From contig NZ_CP137573.1 in NCBI RefSeq assembly GCF_033343995.1, positions 5,861,001-5,925,000 on the forward strand: a stretch of 64,000 nucleotides of DNA, written 5' to 3'. Of the stretch, positions 1 to 8,048 are shown piece after piece; position 1 is the stretch's first letter, and the number at the start of each line of letters is the position of its first letter. Below the pieces are notes generated by a model. That model searched no databases and was not told the DNA's origin. It saw nothing but the letters and a program-made list of their open reading frames with translations. The translations under genes were made by a program, and so were the position numbers. This stretch comes from Streptomyces sp. HUAS YS2. Its GTDB lineage: Bacteria > Actinomycetota > Actinomycetes > Streptomycetales > Streptomycetaceae.

Positions 1-70
1 GCGCTGGTCCAGCCGGCGTCCAGCCCTGCTCCAGAGGTGTCCAAAAAACTGTCCAGCCCGTGGACTCCCC

Positions 71-99
71 TTCGTCCGTACATGGACCCCGTCTAACCT
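71..99 (+). promoter_or_regulatory. Putative leaderless promoter of metF
   Basis: TAACCT at 94-99 lies six bases before the metF ATG, with a weak TTCGTC 17 bases further upstream. No ribosome-binding site can be seen, so transcription probably starts at or next to the ATG. Two short inverted repeats (GTCCA-N5-TGGAC at 51-65 and GTCC-N6-GGAC at 74-87) and repeated TCCA words lie in and above the promoter. Confidence 0.4.
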
Positions 100-105
100 G
101 CCCCT

Positions 106-1023
106 ATGGCTCTAGGAACCGCGTCCACCCGCTCCGACCGTGCCCGCACGGTCCGCGACATCCTCGCGTCCGGCAAGACCTCGTACTCGTTCGAGTTCTA
201 CGCGCCCCGGACGGAGAAGGGCGAGCGGAGCCTGTGGAACGCGCTGCGGCGCGTGGAGGCGGTGGGCCCGAGCTTCGTCTCGGTGACCTACGGCGCCGGC
301 GGCTCGACCCGCGGCGGCACCGTCAAGGCCACCCAGGAGATCGCCGCCGACACCACCCTCACCCCGGTCGCGCACCTCACCGCCGTCGACCACTCGGTCG
401 CCGAACTGCGCAACGTCCTCGGCCAGTACGCGGACGCCGGGATCCGGAACATGCTGGCGCTGCGCGGCGACCCGCCGGGCGACCCGCTCGGCGAGTGGAT
501 CGAGCACCCCGAGGGTGTCCGGTACGCCGCCGACCTGGTGCGGCTGATCAAGGAGTCCGGGGACTTCTGCGTCGGCGTCGCGGCCTTCCCCGAGATGCAC
601 CCCCGGTCCTCCGACTGGGACACGGACATCCGGCACTTCGTGGACAAGTGCCGCGCCGGCGCGGACTACGCCATCACCCAGATGTTCTTCGATCCCGAGA
701 ACTATCTGCGGCTGCGCGACAGTGTCCAGCGGGCCGGCTGCGAGACGCCGATCATCCCTGAGGTCATGCCCGTTGTGAACGCCCGGACGCTCGACCGGCT
801 GCCCCAGCTGAGCAACGCGGCGTTCCCGGCGGACGTGAAAGAACGGATGCTCGCCGTCAAGGACGATCCCGCCGCTGTACGCTCCATCGGTATCGAGTTC
901 GCGACCGAGTTCTGCGCGCGTCTGCTCTCCGAGGGTGTCCCGGGGCTGCACTTCATCACGCTGAACAACTCGACCGCGACGCTCGAGATCTACGAGAATC
1001 TCGGACTGCACGAGCAGTCGTGA
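106..1023 (+). CDS. metF: Methylenetetrahydrofolate reductase
   Basis: This 305-residue protein should reduce 5,10-methylene-tetrahydrofolate to 5-methyl-tetrahydrofolate, the methyl donor for methionine synthesis, as a cytosolic FAD-dependent TIM barrel. Family hallmarks are SFEFYAPRTEKGE (about residues 28-40, with the conserved Glu30), VTYGAGGST (60-68), LALRGDPPGD (117-126) and ITQMFFD (190-196). The length matches bacterial MetF. The ATG is preceded by a -10-like hexamer and not by a Shine-Dalgarno, which suggests a leaderless message. The gene stands alone, 55 bp before a membrane-protein gene on the same strand. Confidence 0.96.
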   Translation: MALGTASTRSDRARTVRDILASGKTSYSFEFYAPRTEKGERSLWNALRRVEAVGPSFVSVTYGAGGSTRGGTVKATQEIAADTTLTPVAHLTAVDHSVAELRNVLGQYADAGIRNMLALRGDPPGDPLGEWIEHPEGVRYAADLVRLIKESGDFCVGVAAFPEMHPRSSDWDTDIRHFVDKCRAGADYAITQMFFDPENYLRLRDSVQRAGCETPIIPEVMPVVNARTLDRLPQLSNAAFPADVKERMLAVKDDPAAVRSIGIEFATEFCARLLSEGVPGLHFITLNNSTATLEIYENLGLHEQS

Positions 1024-1078
1024 CCGGCCGTAACCGCCCCGACCCGCGGCGACGGCCGCAGGAGAGGGGCGGGCGGGC

Positions 1079-1939
1079 ATGGGGTGGACGGTTCTCTACA
1101 TCGCGTTCGGGATCGTCGCGCTGTGGCTGCTCGGTGAGGTCCTGCTCCAGTACAAGGCGCGGCTGCGCTGGCGGCTGCTGGCCTTCAGCGGCTTCCTGTG
1201 CGTCGTGCTCGGGGTGCTGCTCCCGTCGATTCTGGTGATCATCGCGGGCGCGATCGCGTTCGCCGTCGGCCAGACGTATGTCACGCTCTCCTACCGCCGC
1301 GGCTTCTCCACCGGCTGGGCGCTCGGCGGCAGCCCCGGCGCGAGCCGCCGCCGCAGGTCCGGCCGGGCCCCCGACGAGGGCCCGCGCCTGGAGGTCACCG
1401 AGCTCGCGTACGAGCCGGCCGAGCCCGCCCCGGACGAGCCCGCGGCCGTCTACGCCACCGAGCCGATGCCCGACGACACCGGCCAGTACGGCATCTACGA
1501 CACCTCGTACGACCAGGGGCAGGGCCGGGCCGGCGCGGGGCAGGGTTACGGCGAGGGCTACGGCACCGGATACGACACCTACCAGCCCGGTTACGACCAG
1601 CAGCCCGGTTACGACCAGCAGCCCGGGTACGCCCAGCAGCCCGGGTACGACTACGGCACCGGCGCCCCGCAGCAGCAGTACGCCGCCTACTCGGACCCGT
1701 ACATCGGCCCCGGCACCGACCAGCAGTACGCCGCGTACGACTACGGCACCGGCGGCGGCCAGCAGAGCTACGCCGACCCGTACGGCCCGCCGTACGGCTA
1801 CGACACCCCGCCCGGTGGCGTGTGGGTGCCGCAGCAGCGGGACGGCGAGCAGCCGCCCCATCCGCAGCCGCCCGCGCAGCCGCCGCAGTCGCCGCAGTAC
1901 GGCTACTACGACCAGGACCAGCAGCAGTACCGCTACTGA
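1079..1939 (+). CDS. Membrane protein with Tyr/Gln/Gly-rich C-terminal tail
   Basis: This 286-residue protein has two or three hydrophobic segments in the first 70 residues (about 1-17, 35-50 and 52-65). A basic stretch follows, then a long low-complexity tail rich in Y, Q, G, P and D, including tandem GYDQQP units around residues 167-190. The organisation suggests an N-terminal membrane anchor with a disordered cytoplasmic or surface tail; no enzymatic motif is visible. The start has a purine-rich ribosome-binding region (GAGAGGGGCGGGCGGGC). It overlaps the convergent oxidoreductase gene by 7 bp. Function unknown; such tails in actinobacteria can mediate protein assembly, but that is inference. 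Confidence 0.8.
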   Translation: MGWTVLYIAFGIVALWLLGEVLLQYKARLRWRLLAFSGFLCVVLGVLLPSILVIIAGAIAFAVGQTYVTLSYRRGFSTGWALGGSPGASRRRRSGRAPDEGPRLEVTELAYEPAEPAPDEPAAVYATEPMPDDTGQYGIYDTSYDQGQGRAGAGQGYGEGYGTGYDTYQPGYDQQPGYDQQPGYAQQPGYDYGTGAPQQQYAAYSDPYIGPGTDQQYAAYDYGTGGGQQSYADPYGPPYGYDTPPGGVWVPQQRDGEQPPHPQPPAQPPQSPQYGYYDQDQQQYRY

Positions 1940-3342
1940 GAGCCGCGGAAGTCCGCGCCCTCCACGATCAGCCCCGACACCAGCGCGCCCGACATGCCCG
2001 CGTGGGCGAGCCCGCCGCCCGGGTGTGCCCAGCCGCCGGCGAAGTACAGGCCGGGCAGCGGGGACACGTTGCCGGCGGGCAGGTGCCGGCCGTCGGCGCC
2101 GCCCAGCGCGGGGCCCGGCACCTCGGCCGAGCCCGTCTCCCGCAGAGTGTCGTCCGGGGTGCGGACCTCGTGGTGGAGCAGTCGCTCGCGCAGTCCCGGG
2201 ATCGCCGACTCGGCGGCCCCCAGCATCCGTTCCGCGTACTCCGCCCAGTCCTGTCCGGGTGCGGTGGACACCGTCGCCGTGACCGTCGCCGCCTCGTGCG
2301 CGTCGTCCGGGACCAGCGCCGGGTCCCCGGGCCGCAGCACCGTCACCGTGGGCCGTCCGGCCGCGGCGTGCACGACCGTGCGGTGCACCGCGTCCGGCTC
2401 CCGCCCGCCGCGCAGCGCCAGACAGAGGACGACCCGGCCCGTGCCCGGAGACCCGTGGCGCGGCCGGCCGCCCAGGTCGTCCAGCGCGGGCACGCGTGCG
2501 CCCGCGACTACGTGGTCCGCGTCGACGACCGTCCCGTCGGCCAGCTCGATCCCCGCCGCCCGGCCGTCCTTCGTCCGCACGCCGGTGACCTCGGCGCCGA
2601 GGGCGAACTCCACCCGGCGGGCCACGCACCGCTCGTACACCGCGTCCGCGAGCGCCCGGACGCCACCGCTCACGTACCAGCTGCCGAAGGTCTGCTCCAT
2701 GTACGGCAGGACGGCCGCCGCGGCCGGCGCGGTCGACGGGTCGAAGCCGTAGGACCAGGCGTACGCGTCGAGCAGCGCCACCAGCCGGGGGTCGCGCAGC
2801 TCCCGCGCGCCGACCTGGGCCAGCGTGGTCGTGGGCCGGCGCAGGAAGCCCGCCTTCGGAGCGGGGTACGGCTCCCGGCCGAGCCGGGCCACGTCCGCGG
2901 GCTGCGGCTCCTCCAGGAGCGGCCGGCGGGTCCGGTCCCAGGCCTCGCGGGCCCGCACCAGGAACTCGCCCCACCGCTCGCCCGCGCCGCCGCCGAGCGC
3001 CGTGTCCAGGGCGGCGACCGTGCCGGCGCGGGAAGCGTTCGGCAGGTCCACGGAGACGCCGTCGGCGAAGACGTGTCGGCTCGCCGGGTCGACCTGGGTC
3101 AGCTCGACGCGGCTCTCCAGGGGCTCCTTGCCCGTCTTCACGAACAGGTCCCGGTACACCGCCGGCAGGTGCAGCAGCCCGGGGCCGGTGTCGAAGGCGA
3201 AGCCGTCCCGCTCGAAGCGGCCGACGGCCCCGCCGTACGTCGACGTGCGCTCGAACACCGTCACCCGGTGCCCCGCCACGGCCAGTCGGGCCGCCGCGGC
3301 CATCGCGCCCAGACCTGCCCCGATCACTGCGATTCGTGCCAT
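1933..3342 (-). CDS. FAD-dependent oxidoreductase, phytoene desaturase-like
   Basis: This 469-residue protein opens with a Rossmann FAD-binding motif (GAGLGAMAAAARLA, residues 8-21, then the acidic residue in VFER). It continues with the GGAVGRFERDGFAFDTGP region (about 37-54) typical of phytoene desaturase and amine-oxidase-like flavoproteins, and ends with a conserved FAGGWAHPGGGLAHAG segment that closes over FAD. It probably performs a desaturation or oxidation on a hydrophobic substrate; no carotenoid genes are adjacent, so the substrate is unknown. TAAAAT lies 7 bases before the ATG, so it may be made from its own leaderless promoter as well as from the DUF4126 gene 10 bp upstream. Confidence 0.85.
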   Translation of the reverse strand: MARIAVIGAGLGAMAAAARLAVAGHRVTVFERTSTYGGAVGRFERDGFAFDTGPGLLHLPAVYRDLFVKTGKEPLESRVELTQVDPASRHVFADGVSVDLPNASRAGTVAALDTALGGGAGERWGEFLVRAREAWDRTRRPLLEEPQPADVARLGREPYPAPKAGFLRRPTTTLAQVGARELRDPRLVALLDAYAWSYGFDPSTAPAAAAVLPYMEQTFGSWYVSGGVRALADAVYERCVARRVEFALGAEVTGVRTKDGRAAGIELADGTVVDADHVVAGARVPALDDLGGRPRHGSPGTGRVVLCLALRGGREPDAVHRTVVHAAAGRPTVTVLRPGDPALVPDDAHEAATVTATVSTAPGQDWAEYAERMLGAAESAIPGLRERLLHHEVRTPDDTLRETGSAEVPGPALGGADGRHLPAGNVSPLPGLYFAGGWAHPGGGLAHAGMSGALVSGLIVEGADFRGSQ

Positions 3343-3352
3343 GCCGGCGATT

Positions 3353-3967
3353 TTATGGGCCGCCCCCGACGCCCTCGCGGGCGAGGCGTTTCTCCTCGCG
3401 GCGCTGGGCCCGCCGGCGCAGGAACCGCCGGATCCGCGAGACCAGGAAGATCAGTATCACCAGACCCAGGCCGAGCAGCACCGCAGCGATGATCGCCGCG
3501 GCCTCCGGGTTGAATATGGCGAAGGTGACCAGCCCCGCTACGCCCAGGTCCTCCGCGATGCTCATCCCGACGTTGGTGAACGGCTCCGGCGAGGTGTTGA
3601 TCGCCATCCGGGTGCCCGCCTTGACCAGATGGCTCATCAGCGCCGTCGAACCGCCGACGGCCGCCGCCGCCAGCTCCGGCAGCGACCCGGTCTCGCCGGC
3701 CAGCAGCGCGCCCAGGACGGCCCCGGCGACCGGCCGGACCACCGTGTGGACGGAGTCCCAGGCGGAGTCGACGTACGGGATCTTGTCGGCCACCGCCTCG
3801 CACAGGAACAGCACACCGGCCGCCACCAGGACATCGGTGCGCTGCAGGGCGGCGGGGACCTCGTCGGAGACGCCGGTCACGCCGAAGACGCCGAGGAGGA
3901 GGACCACCGCGTACGCGTTGATCCCGCTCGCCCAGCCGCTGGTGAAGACCAGGGGGAGTACGGACAC
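3353..3967 (-). CDS. DUF4126 family membrane protein
   Basis: This 204-residue integral membrane protein carries the DUF4126 opening (VFTSGWASGINAYAV, about residues 7-21), several hydrophobic helices, a Gly-rich AVGGSTALMSHLVKAGTR segment and a strongly basic C-terminus (RIRRFLRRRAQRREEKRLA). The GTG start at 3967 is chosen because the family normally begins just before SGWASGIN and because TACGAT sits 7 bases upstream (leaderless). The upstream extension of the frame, which would give 280 residues, is not hydrophobic or conserved-looking. Function of the family is unknown. It is probably co-transcribed with the downstream oxidoreductase. Confidence 0.8.
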   Translation of the reverse strand: MSVLPLVFTSGWASGINAYAVVLLLGVFGVTGVSDEVPAALQRTDVLVAAGVLFLCEAVADKIPYVDSAWDSVHTVVRPVAGAVLGALLAGETGSLPELAAAAVGGSTALMSHLVKAGTRMAINTSPEPFTNVGMSIAEDLGVAGLVTFAIFNPEAAAIIAAVLLGLGLVILIFLVSRIRRFLRRRAQRREEKRLAREGVGGGP

Positions 3968-4170
3968 GGACGTGATCGTAACCAGCCGGGGCGCGGCGCG
4001 TATGGGCGTTCGGACGGAGACCTGAGTATCCGTACCTAGTCGCCAGGATGAGTAGGCATGCGGATGGGCCCGGACCTGGGCGGAAGGGAGAGTGGAGACC
4101 ACGGAAGGGGCGCGGGCCCGCACCGCCGTCACGGGGCGGCGGAACGGGCCCGCGCACCAGCCGGAACGGG

Positions 4171-4213
4171 GGTGCCACGGGGCACACGGGGGCACGGGGT
4201 GCCACGGGGCACG
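4171..4213. repeat. Two 15-bp direct repeats
   Basis: GGTGCCACGGGGCAC occurs at 4171-4185 and again at 4199-4213, 28 bp apart, in non-coding sequence. Each copy also contains a short inverted repeat (GTGCC/GGCAC). No function can be assigned. Confidence 0.6.
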
Positions 4214-4220
4214 AAAAGGC

Positions 4221-4265
4221 GCCGGTTCGGCGAGGCTCGGGGGGATCGAGCCTCGCCGGACCGGC
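4221..4265 (-). terminator. Hairpin downstream of TetR gene
   Basis: An 11-bp perfect stem (CGGCGAGGCTC / GAGCCTCGCCG, loop 9) is extended by an outer GCCGGT/ACCGGC pairing. It lies about 90 bp after the TetR stop codon, as expected for a Streptomyces terminator without a U-tract. Confidence 0.6.
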
Positions 4266-4354
4266 GTCGTGCGTTCCGCGTTCTTTGCCCGGATTTCCGC
4301 GCCCGGGGGGGGCGAGCCTGGTGTTCCGCGCCCAGGGGTTCTTCGCCGGTCGGG

Positions 4355-4981
4355 CTACGGCTTGCCGCCGACCCGGCCGTGCAGCAGCAGCGACAGCGCG
4401 CTGTGTACGTCGTCCAGGGAGCGCTCGGGCTGGAAGGCCCGCCAGTCCAGCGCGGCCACCAGCACCATGCCGACCAGCGCCGCCGCGGTCAGCGGGACGT
4501 CGATCTCCTCGCTCAGCTCGCCGGACGCGACGCCCTCGCGCAGTACGCCCTCCACCACCGCGACGGCCTGCTCGCGGACCACCATCAGGGTGGAGTTCCA
4601 GGTCCGGTTGGTGCGCCAGAGCTCGGCGACGTACAGCTGCGTGAAGGACGGGTAGCGCTCGATGAAGACCAGGCCGGCCCGGGTCATCGCGTCCAGCGCG
4701 TCGACCCGGGAGCCGCCGCGGGCGGCGGTCTCCTCGGCCGCCGTACGGAGCGAGGCGGTCAGCAGGCCGACGCCGTGCCGCAGCAACTCCTCGAACAGCT
4801 CGTTCTTGCTCTTGAAGTTGTAGTAGACCGTGCCCTTGGCGACGCCCGCCCGCTCGGCGATCTCGTCCACCGTGGTGGCCGAGAAGCCCTGCTCCGCGAT
4901 GAGCGTCACGGCCGCCTCGTACAGCTTGGCCCGGGTGGCCTGGCGTCTGGTGCTGCTGCTGTCCATGAGCCCGATTGTCAC
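4355..4981 (-). CDS. TetR family transcriptional regulator
   Basis: This 208-residue repressor-type protein has a classical TetR N-terminal helix-turn-helix (ATTVDEIAERAGVAKGTVYY, about residues 35-54, then NFKSKNELF) and a divergent C-terminal ligand-binding domain. The GTG start lies 7 bases after GGAGG; an internal ATG five codons later is possible. It is the last gene of a reverse-strand operon (ABC ATPase, Pip-type exporter, TetR), starting 13 bp after the exporter stop. Its probable operator is the near-perfect palindrome at 7909-7932 in front of the operon, implying autorepression relieved by an exported ligand (inference). Confidence 0.92.
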   Translation of the reverse strand: MTIGLMDSSSTRRQATRAKLYEAAVTLIAEQGFSATTVDEIAERAGVAKGTVYYNFKSKNELFEELLRHGVGLLTASLRTAAEETAARGGSRVDALDAMTRAGLVFIERYPSFTQLYVAELWRTNRTWNSTLMVVREQAVAVVEGVLREGVASGELSEEIDVPLTAAALVGMVLVAALDWRAFQPERSLDDVHSALSLLLHGRVGGKP

Positions 4982-4994
4982 AGGTCCCTCCGGA

Positions 4995-7082
4995 TCACAG
5001 GCTCAGTTCGGGGTGCAGCCGGTCCAGCGTCCACACCTGCTTGCGGCGCGCGGAGACGGCCGTCAGCGCCAGGGCGCCCAGGGTGAACGCGGCCAGCACC
5101 GCGCACGCCTGCCAGACCGGTCCGATGCCGCCGCCCGAGATCAGCCGGCGCAGCGCCTCGACCACGTACGTCATGGGCAGGTAGGGGTGGATGGCGTTGA
5201 AGAAGCCCGGGCTGGTCTGGACGGGATACGTGCCGCCCGCCGAGGTCAGCTGGAGCATCAGCACCGCGAGGACCAGGATCCGGCCGGCCGCGCCGAAGCG
5301 GGCGTTGAGCCACTGGATGATCGCCGCGAAGCAGCAGGTGACCAGGACGAGGAAGCCGATCGTCCCGGCGGCCCGGGCCATCTGCAGCCCGAGGCCCCAG
5401 TGCAGCACGGACATCAGCGCGGCGACCTGGAGCAGCCCGAGCACGGCGACCGGCAGCCAGCCGGCCAGCGCGATCCGCCAGGCGGAGGCGCCGGCGGCGA
5501 GGGCGCGCCGGTTCATCGGCTGGATGATCATGTACGCGACCATGGCGCCGACCCAGAGGGAGAGCGGGATGAAGTACGGCGCGAAGCCGGTGCCGTAGTT
5601 CGGCGCCTTGTGCAGCGACTCGGACGCGAGCCGGACCGGGTCGGCCATCACCTCGGTGCGCTGGTCGCGCTGCGGCTTGTCGTAGTCCGGGATCTTCTCC
5701 ACGCCGTCCTCGAGGCCGGTGGCGAGCTGTCCCGAGCCGTCGACCAGCTTGAACAGACCGCCGTCGAGGTCCCCGGCGCCCTTCTTCAGCTTGCCGACAC
5801 CGGTGTCCAGGCTGCTGGAGCCGGTCTTGGCGCTGCTCAGCCCGGTGTGCAGCTTGTCGGCCCCGGTGGCGACCTTGTGAGCGCCGGTGTTGAGCGCGTT
5901 GATCTTCGCGACGGCGGCTTCCAGGTTCTTGTGCAGGCTCGGGGCCTGCTTGATCAGCCCGTCCGCCTGCTTCTCCAGGGTCACCAGCTGGCCGTTCAGC
6001 TTCTTCAGGTCGCCCTTGTTGTCCTTGGTCAGCTCGTGCAGGTCGTCGGCGATGGTCGCCACGTCGTCGGCCGCGACCTTCGCCTTCTTCAGCGTCTTGC
6101 ATGCCTTGGCGTCGGGGGCCGGGTTCAGCACGCACGCGTCGCGGTGCAGCTTCTCCAGCTCGTCGTCGGCGACATGGGCGGCGGTGCGGGCCGCCGGGGC
6201 GCGCTCGGCCAGGTCGTCCAGGTTGTGCCGGACGGCCTTGGCGGAGTCGCGGACCAGACGGGCGGTGTCGGCGATCGACTTGCCGTTGTCCTTGAGGAAC
6301 GGACGGACCTTGTCCGCGGTCCCGTTGACCTTGTCGGCCAGCACCTGCGTGCCGTCGGCCACCTGACGCGAGCCGGTCTCCAGATCGCCCGCGCCCTTGT
6401 CCAGCTTCTTCAGGCCGGAGGCCAGGTCGCCGCTGCCCTTCTTCGCGCTCTTCAGGCCGTCGGCCAGGCTCTTGGAGCCCGCCTTGGCCTTGACGGTGCC
6501 GTCCTTCAGCTGGTTGGCACCCTTGGCGGCCTCGGCGGTCGCGTCGTGGATGTCGGAGAAGGAGATGAAGATGCGGTCGAGGAAGGTCCGCGACGACTTG
6601 GTGGAGGCGGCGGTGCGCACCTCGGAGAAGACCGTGCGGGAGATCTGCCCGACGATGTAGTTGTTGGCGTCGTTGGTGCGCACCTTGAGCGCGCCCGTCT
6701 CCGGGGCGTCGCCGGAGCTGGACGCGATCCGCGTGCTGAGGTCGCGGGGCATGGTCAGGGACAGGTAGTACGTGCCGTCCTCGACGCCCTCGCGGGCCTC
6801 GGCGTCGGACACCTCGTGCCACTCGAAGACCTTGCTGTCGCGCAGGCCCTCGACGATGTCGTCGCCCGCCTCGACCTTCTTGCCGGCGACGGTGGCGCCC
6901 CGGTCCTCGTTGACCAGCGCGACGGGTATCCGGTCGAGCCTGCTGTACGGGTCCCAGAAGGACCACAGGTACAGGGCGCCGTACAGCAGCGGCAGCAGCA
7001 GGACGGCGACGAGCGCGGCGCGCGGCAGCTTCCCCCTGCCGAAGCGCTTCAGCTCAAGAGCGGCCAGTCTCGGCGAGCGCAT
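4995..7082 (-). CDS. YhgE/Pip-type ABC-2 exporter membrane subunit
   Basis: This 695-residue protein has one N-terminal transmembrane helix (about 22-41), a long extracytoplasmic region of alanine/lysine-rich heptad-like repeats (K-G-x-x-x-L-x-x-G-L/A units such as SGDLASGLKKLDKGAGDLE) and five or six transmembrane helices at the C-terminus (from about residue 505). This is the YhgE/phage-infection-protein architecture of the ABC-2 permease superfamily. The ATG has GAGGAGGGGG upstream and overlaps the ATPase gene by 29 bp, so the two are translationally coupled. It probably exports a lipophilic or peptide substrate; the substrate is unknown. Confidence 0.85.
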   Translation of the reverse strand: MRSPRLAALELKRFGRGKLPRAALVAVLLLPLLYGALYLWSFWDPYSRLDRIPVALVNEDRGATVAGKKVEAGDDIVEGLRDSKVFEWHEVSDAEAREGVEDGTYYLSLTMPRDLSTRIASSSGDAPETGALKVRTNDANNYIVGQISRTVFSEVRTAASTKSSRTFLDRIFISFSDIHDATAEAAKGANQLKDGTVKAKAGSKSLADGLKSAKKGSGDLASGLKKLDKGAGDLETGSRQVADGTQVLADKVNGTADKVRPFLKDNGKSIADTARLVRDSAKAVRHNLDDLAERAPAARTAAHVADDELEKLHRDACVLNPAPDAKACKTLKKAKVAADDVATIADDLHELTKDNKGDLKKLNGQLVTLEKQADGLIKQAPSLHKNLEAAVAKINALNTGAHKVATGADKLHTGLSSAKTGSSSLDTGVGKLKKGAGDLDGGLFKLVDGSGQLATGLEDGVEKIPDYDKPQRDQRTEVMADPVRLASESLHKAPNYGTGFAPYFIPLSLWVGAMVAYMIIQPMNRRALAAGASAWRIALAGWLPVAVLGLLQVAALMSVLHWGLGLQMARAAGTIGFLVLVTCCFAAIIQWLNARFGAAGRILVLAVLMLQLTSAGGTYPVQTSPGFFNAIHPYLPMTYVVEALRRLISGGGIGPVWQACAVLAAFTLGALALTAVSARRKQVWTLDRLHPELSL

Positions 7083-7893
7083 CGGCTGCCCCCTCCTCGG
7101 TGGTGTCTGCTTCGGTGTTCTCTGCTGCTTCGGTGGTCCCGGCGGCTTCGGGCGCGTCCGGAGTGCCCGTCGTGCCCGTCGTGCTCGTGGTGATGCGCAG
7201 GGCGTCCTCGGGGGCCTCGCTGCACACGGCCAGCACGGTGGTGCCGGCGGCGGCGACGGCGCGCAGCAGCGCCCACGCCTCCGCGCGGTCGGCGTCGGAG
7301 AGCTTCAGGTCGGTGTCGTCGACGGCGAGCAGCCGGGGCTCGCCGATCAGGCCCAGCGCCACCGACAGACGGAGCGCCTCCAGCCGTTCGAGGTCCCGTA
7401 CGGAGGTCCGCTCGGCCTTCGGCAGCGCGTCCAGGTCGAGGCCGGAGGCCACCAGGGCCGCGTCGATCCGGGCCTGCGTGGCGGCGGCGCGACGGCCGGG
7501 GGAGCGGAGCAGGGCACGGACGGAACCGTCGTACCGGCGCTGGAGCAGCGCCCGTTCGCGCAGGTGCTCCAGGACCGTGAAGGCCGGGTCGAGTTCGCTG
7601 ACGCCCGGCACATGGCCGAGGGCGCTGATCCGGCGTACGGCGGCCATCTTGCGGGGCAGCCGCAGGCCGCCCACCTCGGCGTGACCCGCCGTCGGCTTCA
7701 TCCGGCCGGTGAGCGCGAGCAGCAGGCAGGTGCGGCCGGAGCCGGACGGGCCCTCGATCGCCACCAGCGAGCCGGGCTCGGCGCGGAAGCCCACGTCCCG
7801 GAAGGCCCAGCCCCGCGGGCCCTTCACCCCGAAGCCCACGGCCTCCACCGCGGCCCCGTGCGGGCTCTCCGGGACGGCGTCCTGGCTGTCCAC
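7054..7893 (-). CDS. Degenerate ABC transporter ATP-binding protein
   Basis: This 279-residue protein has an ABC ATPase fold but eroded catalytic motifs. Walker A reads GPSGSGRT (residues 48-55) with Arg54 in place of the invariant Lys. The signature region reads LERLEALRLSVA (168-179) where LSGGQ is expected. Walker B reads LLAVDDTD (188-195) without the usual catalytic Glu, and the switch His is not evident after TTVLAVCSE. The C-terminal 45 residues are a Thr/Glu/Ala-rich tail (from about residue 233). The GTG start follows GGGGGAGG. It overlaps the Pip-type exporter and is preceded by a TetR palindrome. It may bind but not hydrolyse ATP, or use Arg in its place; function in export is inferred. 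Confidence 0.8.
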   Translation of the reverse strand: MDSQDAVPESPHGAAVEAVGFGVKGPRGWAFRDVGFRAEPGSLVAIEGPSGSGRTCLLLALTGRMKPTAGHAEVGGLRLPRKMAAVRRISALGHVPGVSELDPAFTVLEHLRERALLQRRYDGSVRALLRSPGRRAAATQARIDAALVASGLDLDALPKAERTSVRDLERLEALRLSVALGLIGEPRLLAVDDTDLKLSDADRAEAWALLRAVAAAGTTVLAVCSEAPEDALRITTSTTGTTGTPDAPEAAGTTEAAENTEADTTEEGAADALAETGRS

Positions 7894-7908
7894 GGTTCCT
7901 CCCCCTCA

Positions 7909-7932
7909 TTTGAACTGACCGGTCAGTGCAAA
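7909..7932. promoter_or_regulatory. TetR-type operator palindrome
   Basis: ACTGACCGGTCAGT (7914-7927) is a perfect 14-bp palindrome. After one mismatched pair it extends into TTTG/CAAA arms, giving 24 bp in all. It ends about 16 bp upstream of the ABC ATPase GTG and so overlaps the probable transcription start. Size and symmetry fit a TetR dimer site, and the operon it fronts encodes a TetR protein. Confidence 0.7.
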
Positions 7933-7997
7933 AACTTACCGCCGATCCACCCCTTCAGGCAAAGGGGCAGGGGCGGTTCGGGGCGAAACGGACAGAG

Positions 7998-8028
7998 CGG
8001 GGCCGCCGTCGGGTGGACGGCGGCCCCG
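7998..8028 (-). terminator. Terminator after amidohydrolase gene
   Basis: A 13-bp perfect stem (CGGGGCCGCCGTC / GACGGCGGCCCCG) with a 5-base loop lies 20 bp beyond the amidohydrolase stop codon on the reverse strand. Confidence 0.75.
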
Positions 8029-8048
8029 TTCCGGGGGACGGGGTGGGA

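Larger units (their letters stand above)
3968..4354. other. Intergenic region between TetR and DUF4126 genes
   Basis: No convincing gene is present. It holds the likely leaderless promoter of the DUF4126 gene (TACGAT, reverse strand, 3975-3980), a 15-bp direct repeat (GGTGCCACGGGGCAC at 4171-4185 and 4199-4213) and a hairpin at 4221-4265 that probably ends the TetR transcript. Confidence 0.6.

Noticed and set aside
956..2974. Long reverse open frame of 672 codons and similar long frames opposite real genes (for example 4830-7193, 22891-25488, 33145-36156, 38159-41938 and 54098-57208)
   Set aside because: They lie antisense to or in other frames of clearly conserved genes, have Arg/Pro/Gly-rich compositions typical of high-GC shadow frames and show no domains.
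4048..4644. Forward open frame of 198 codons across the TetR 3' gap
   Set aside because: It runs through a hairpin and into the antisense of the TetR gene, with no ribosome-binding site and no recognisable domain.
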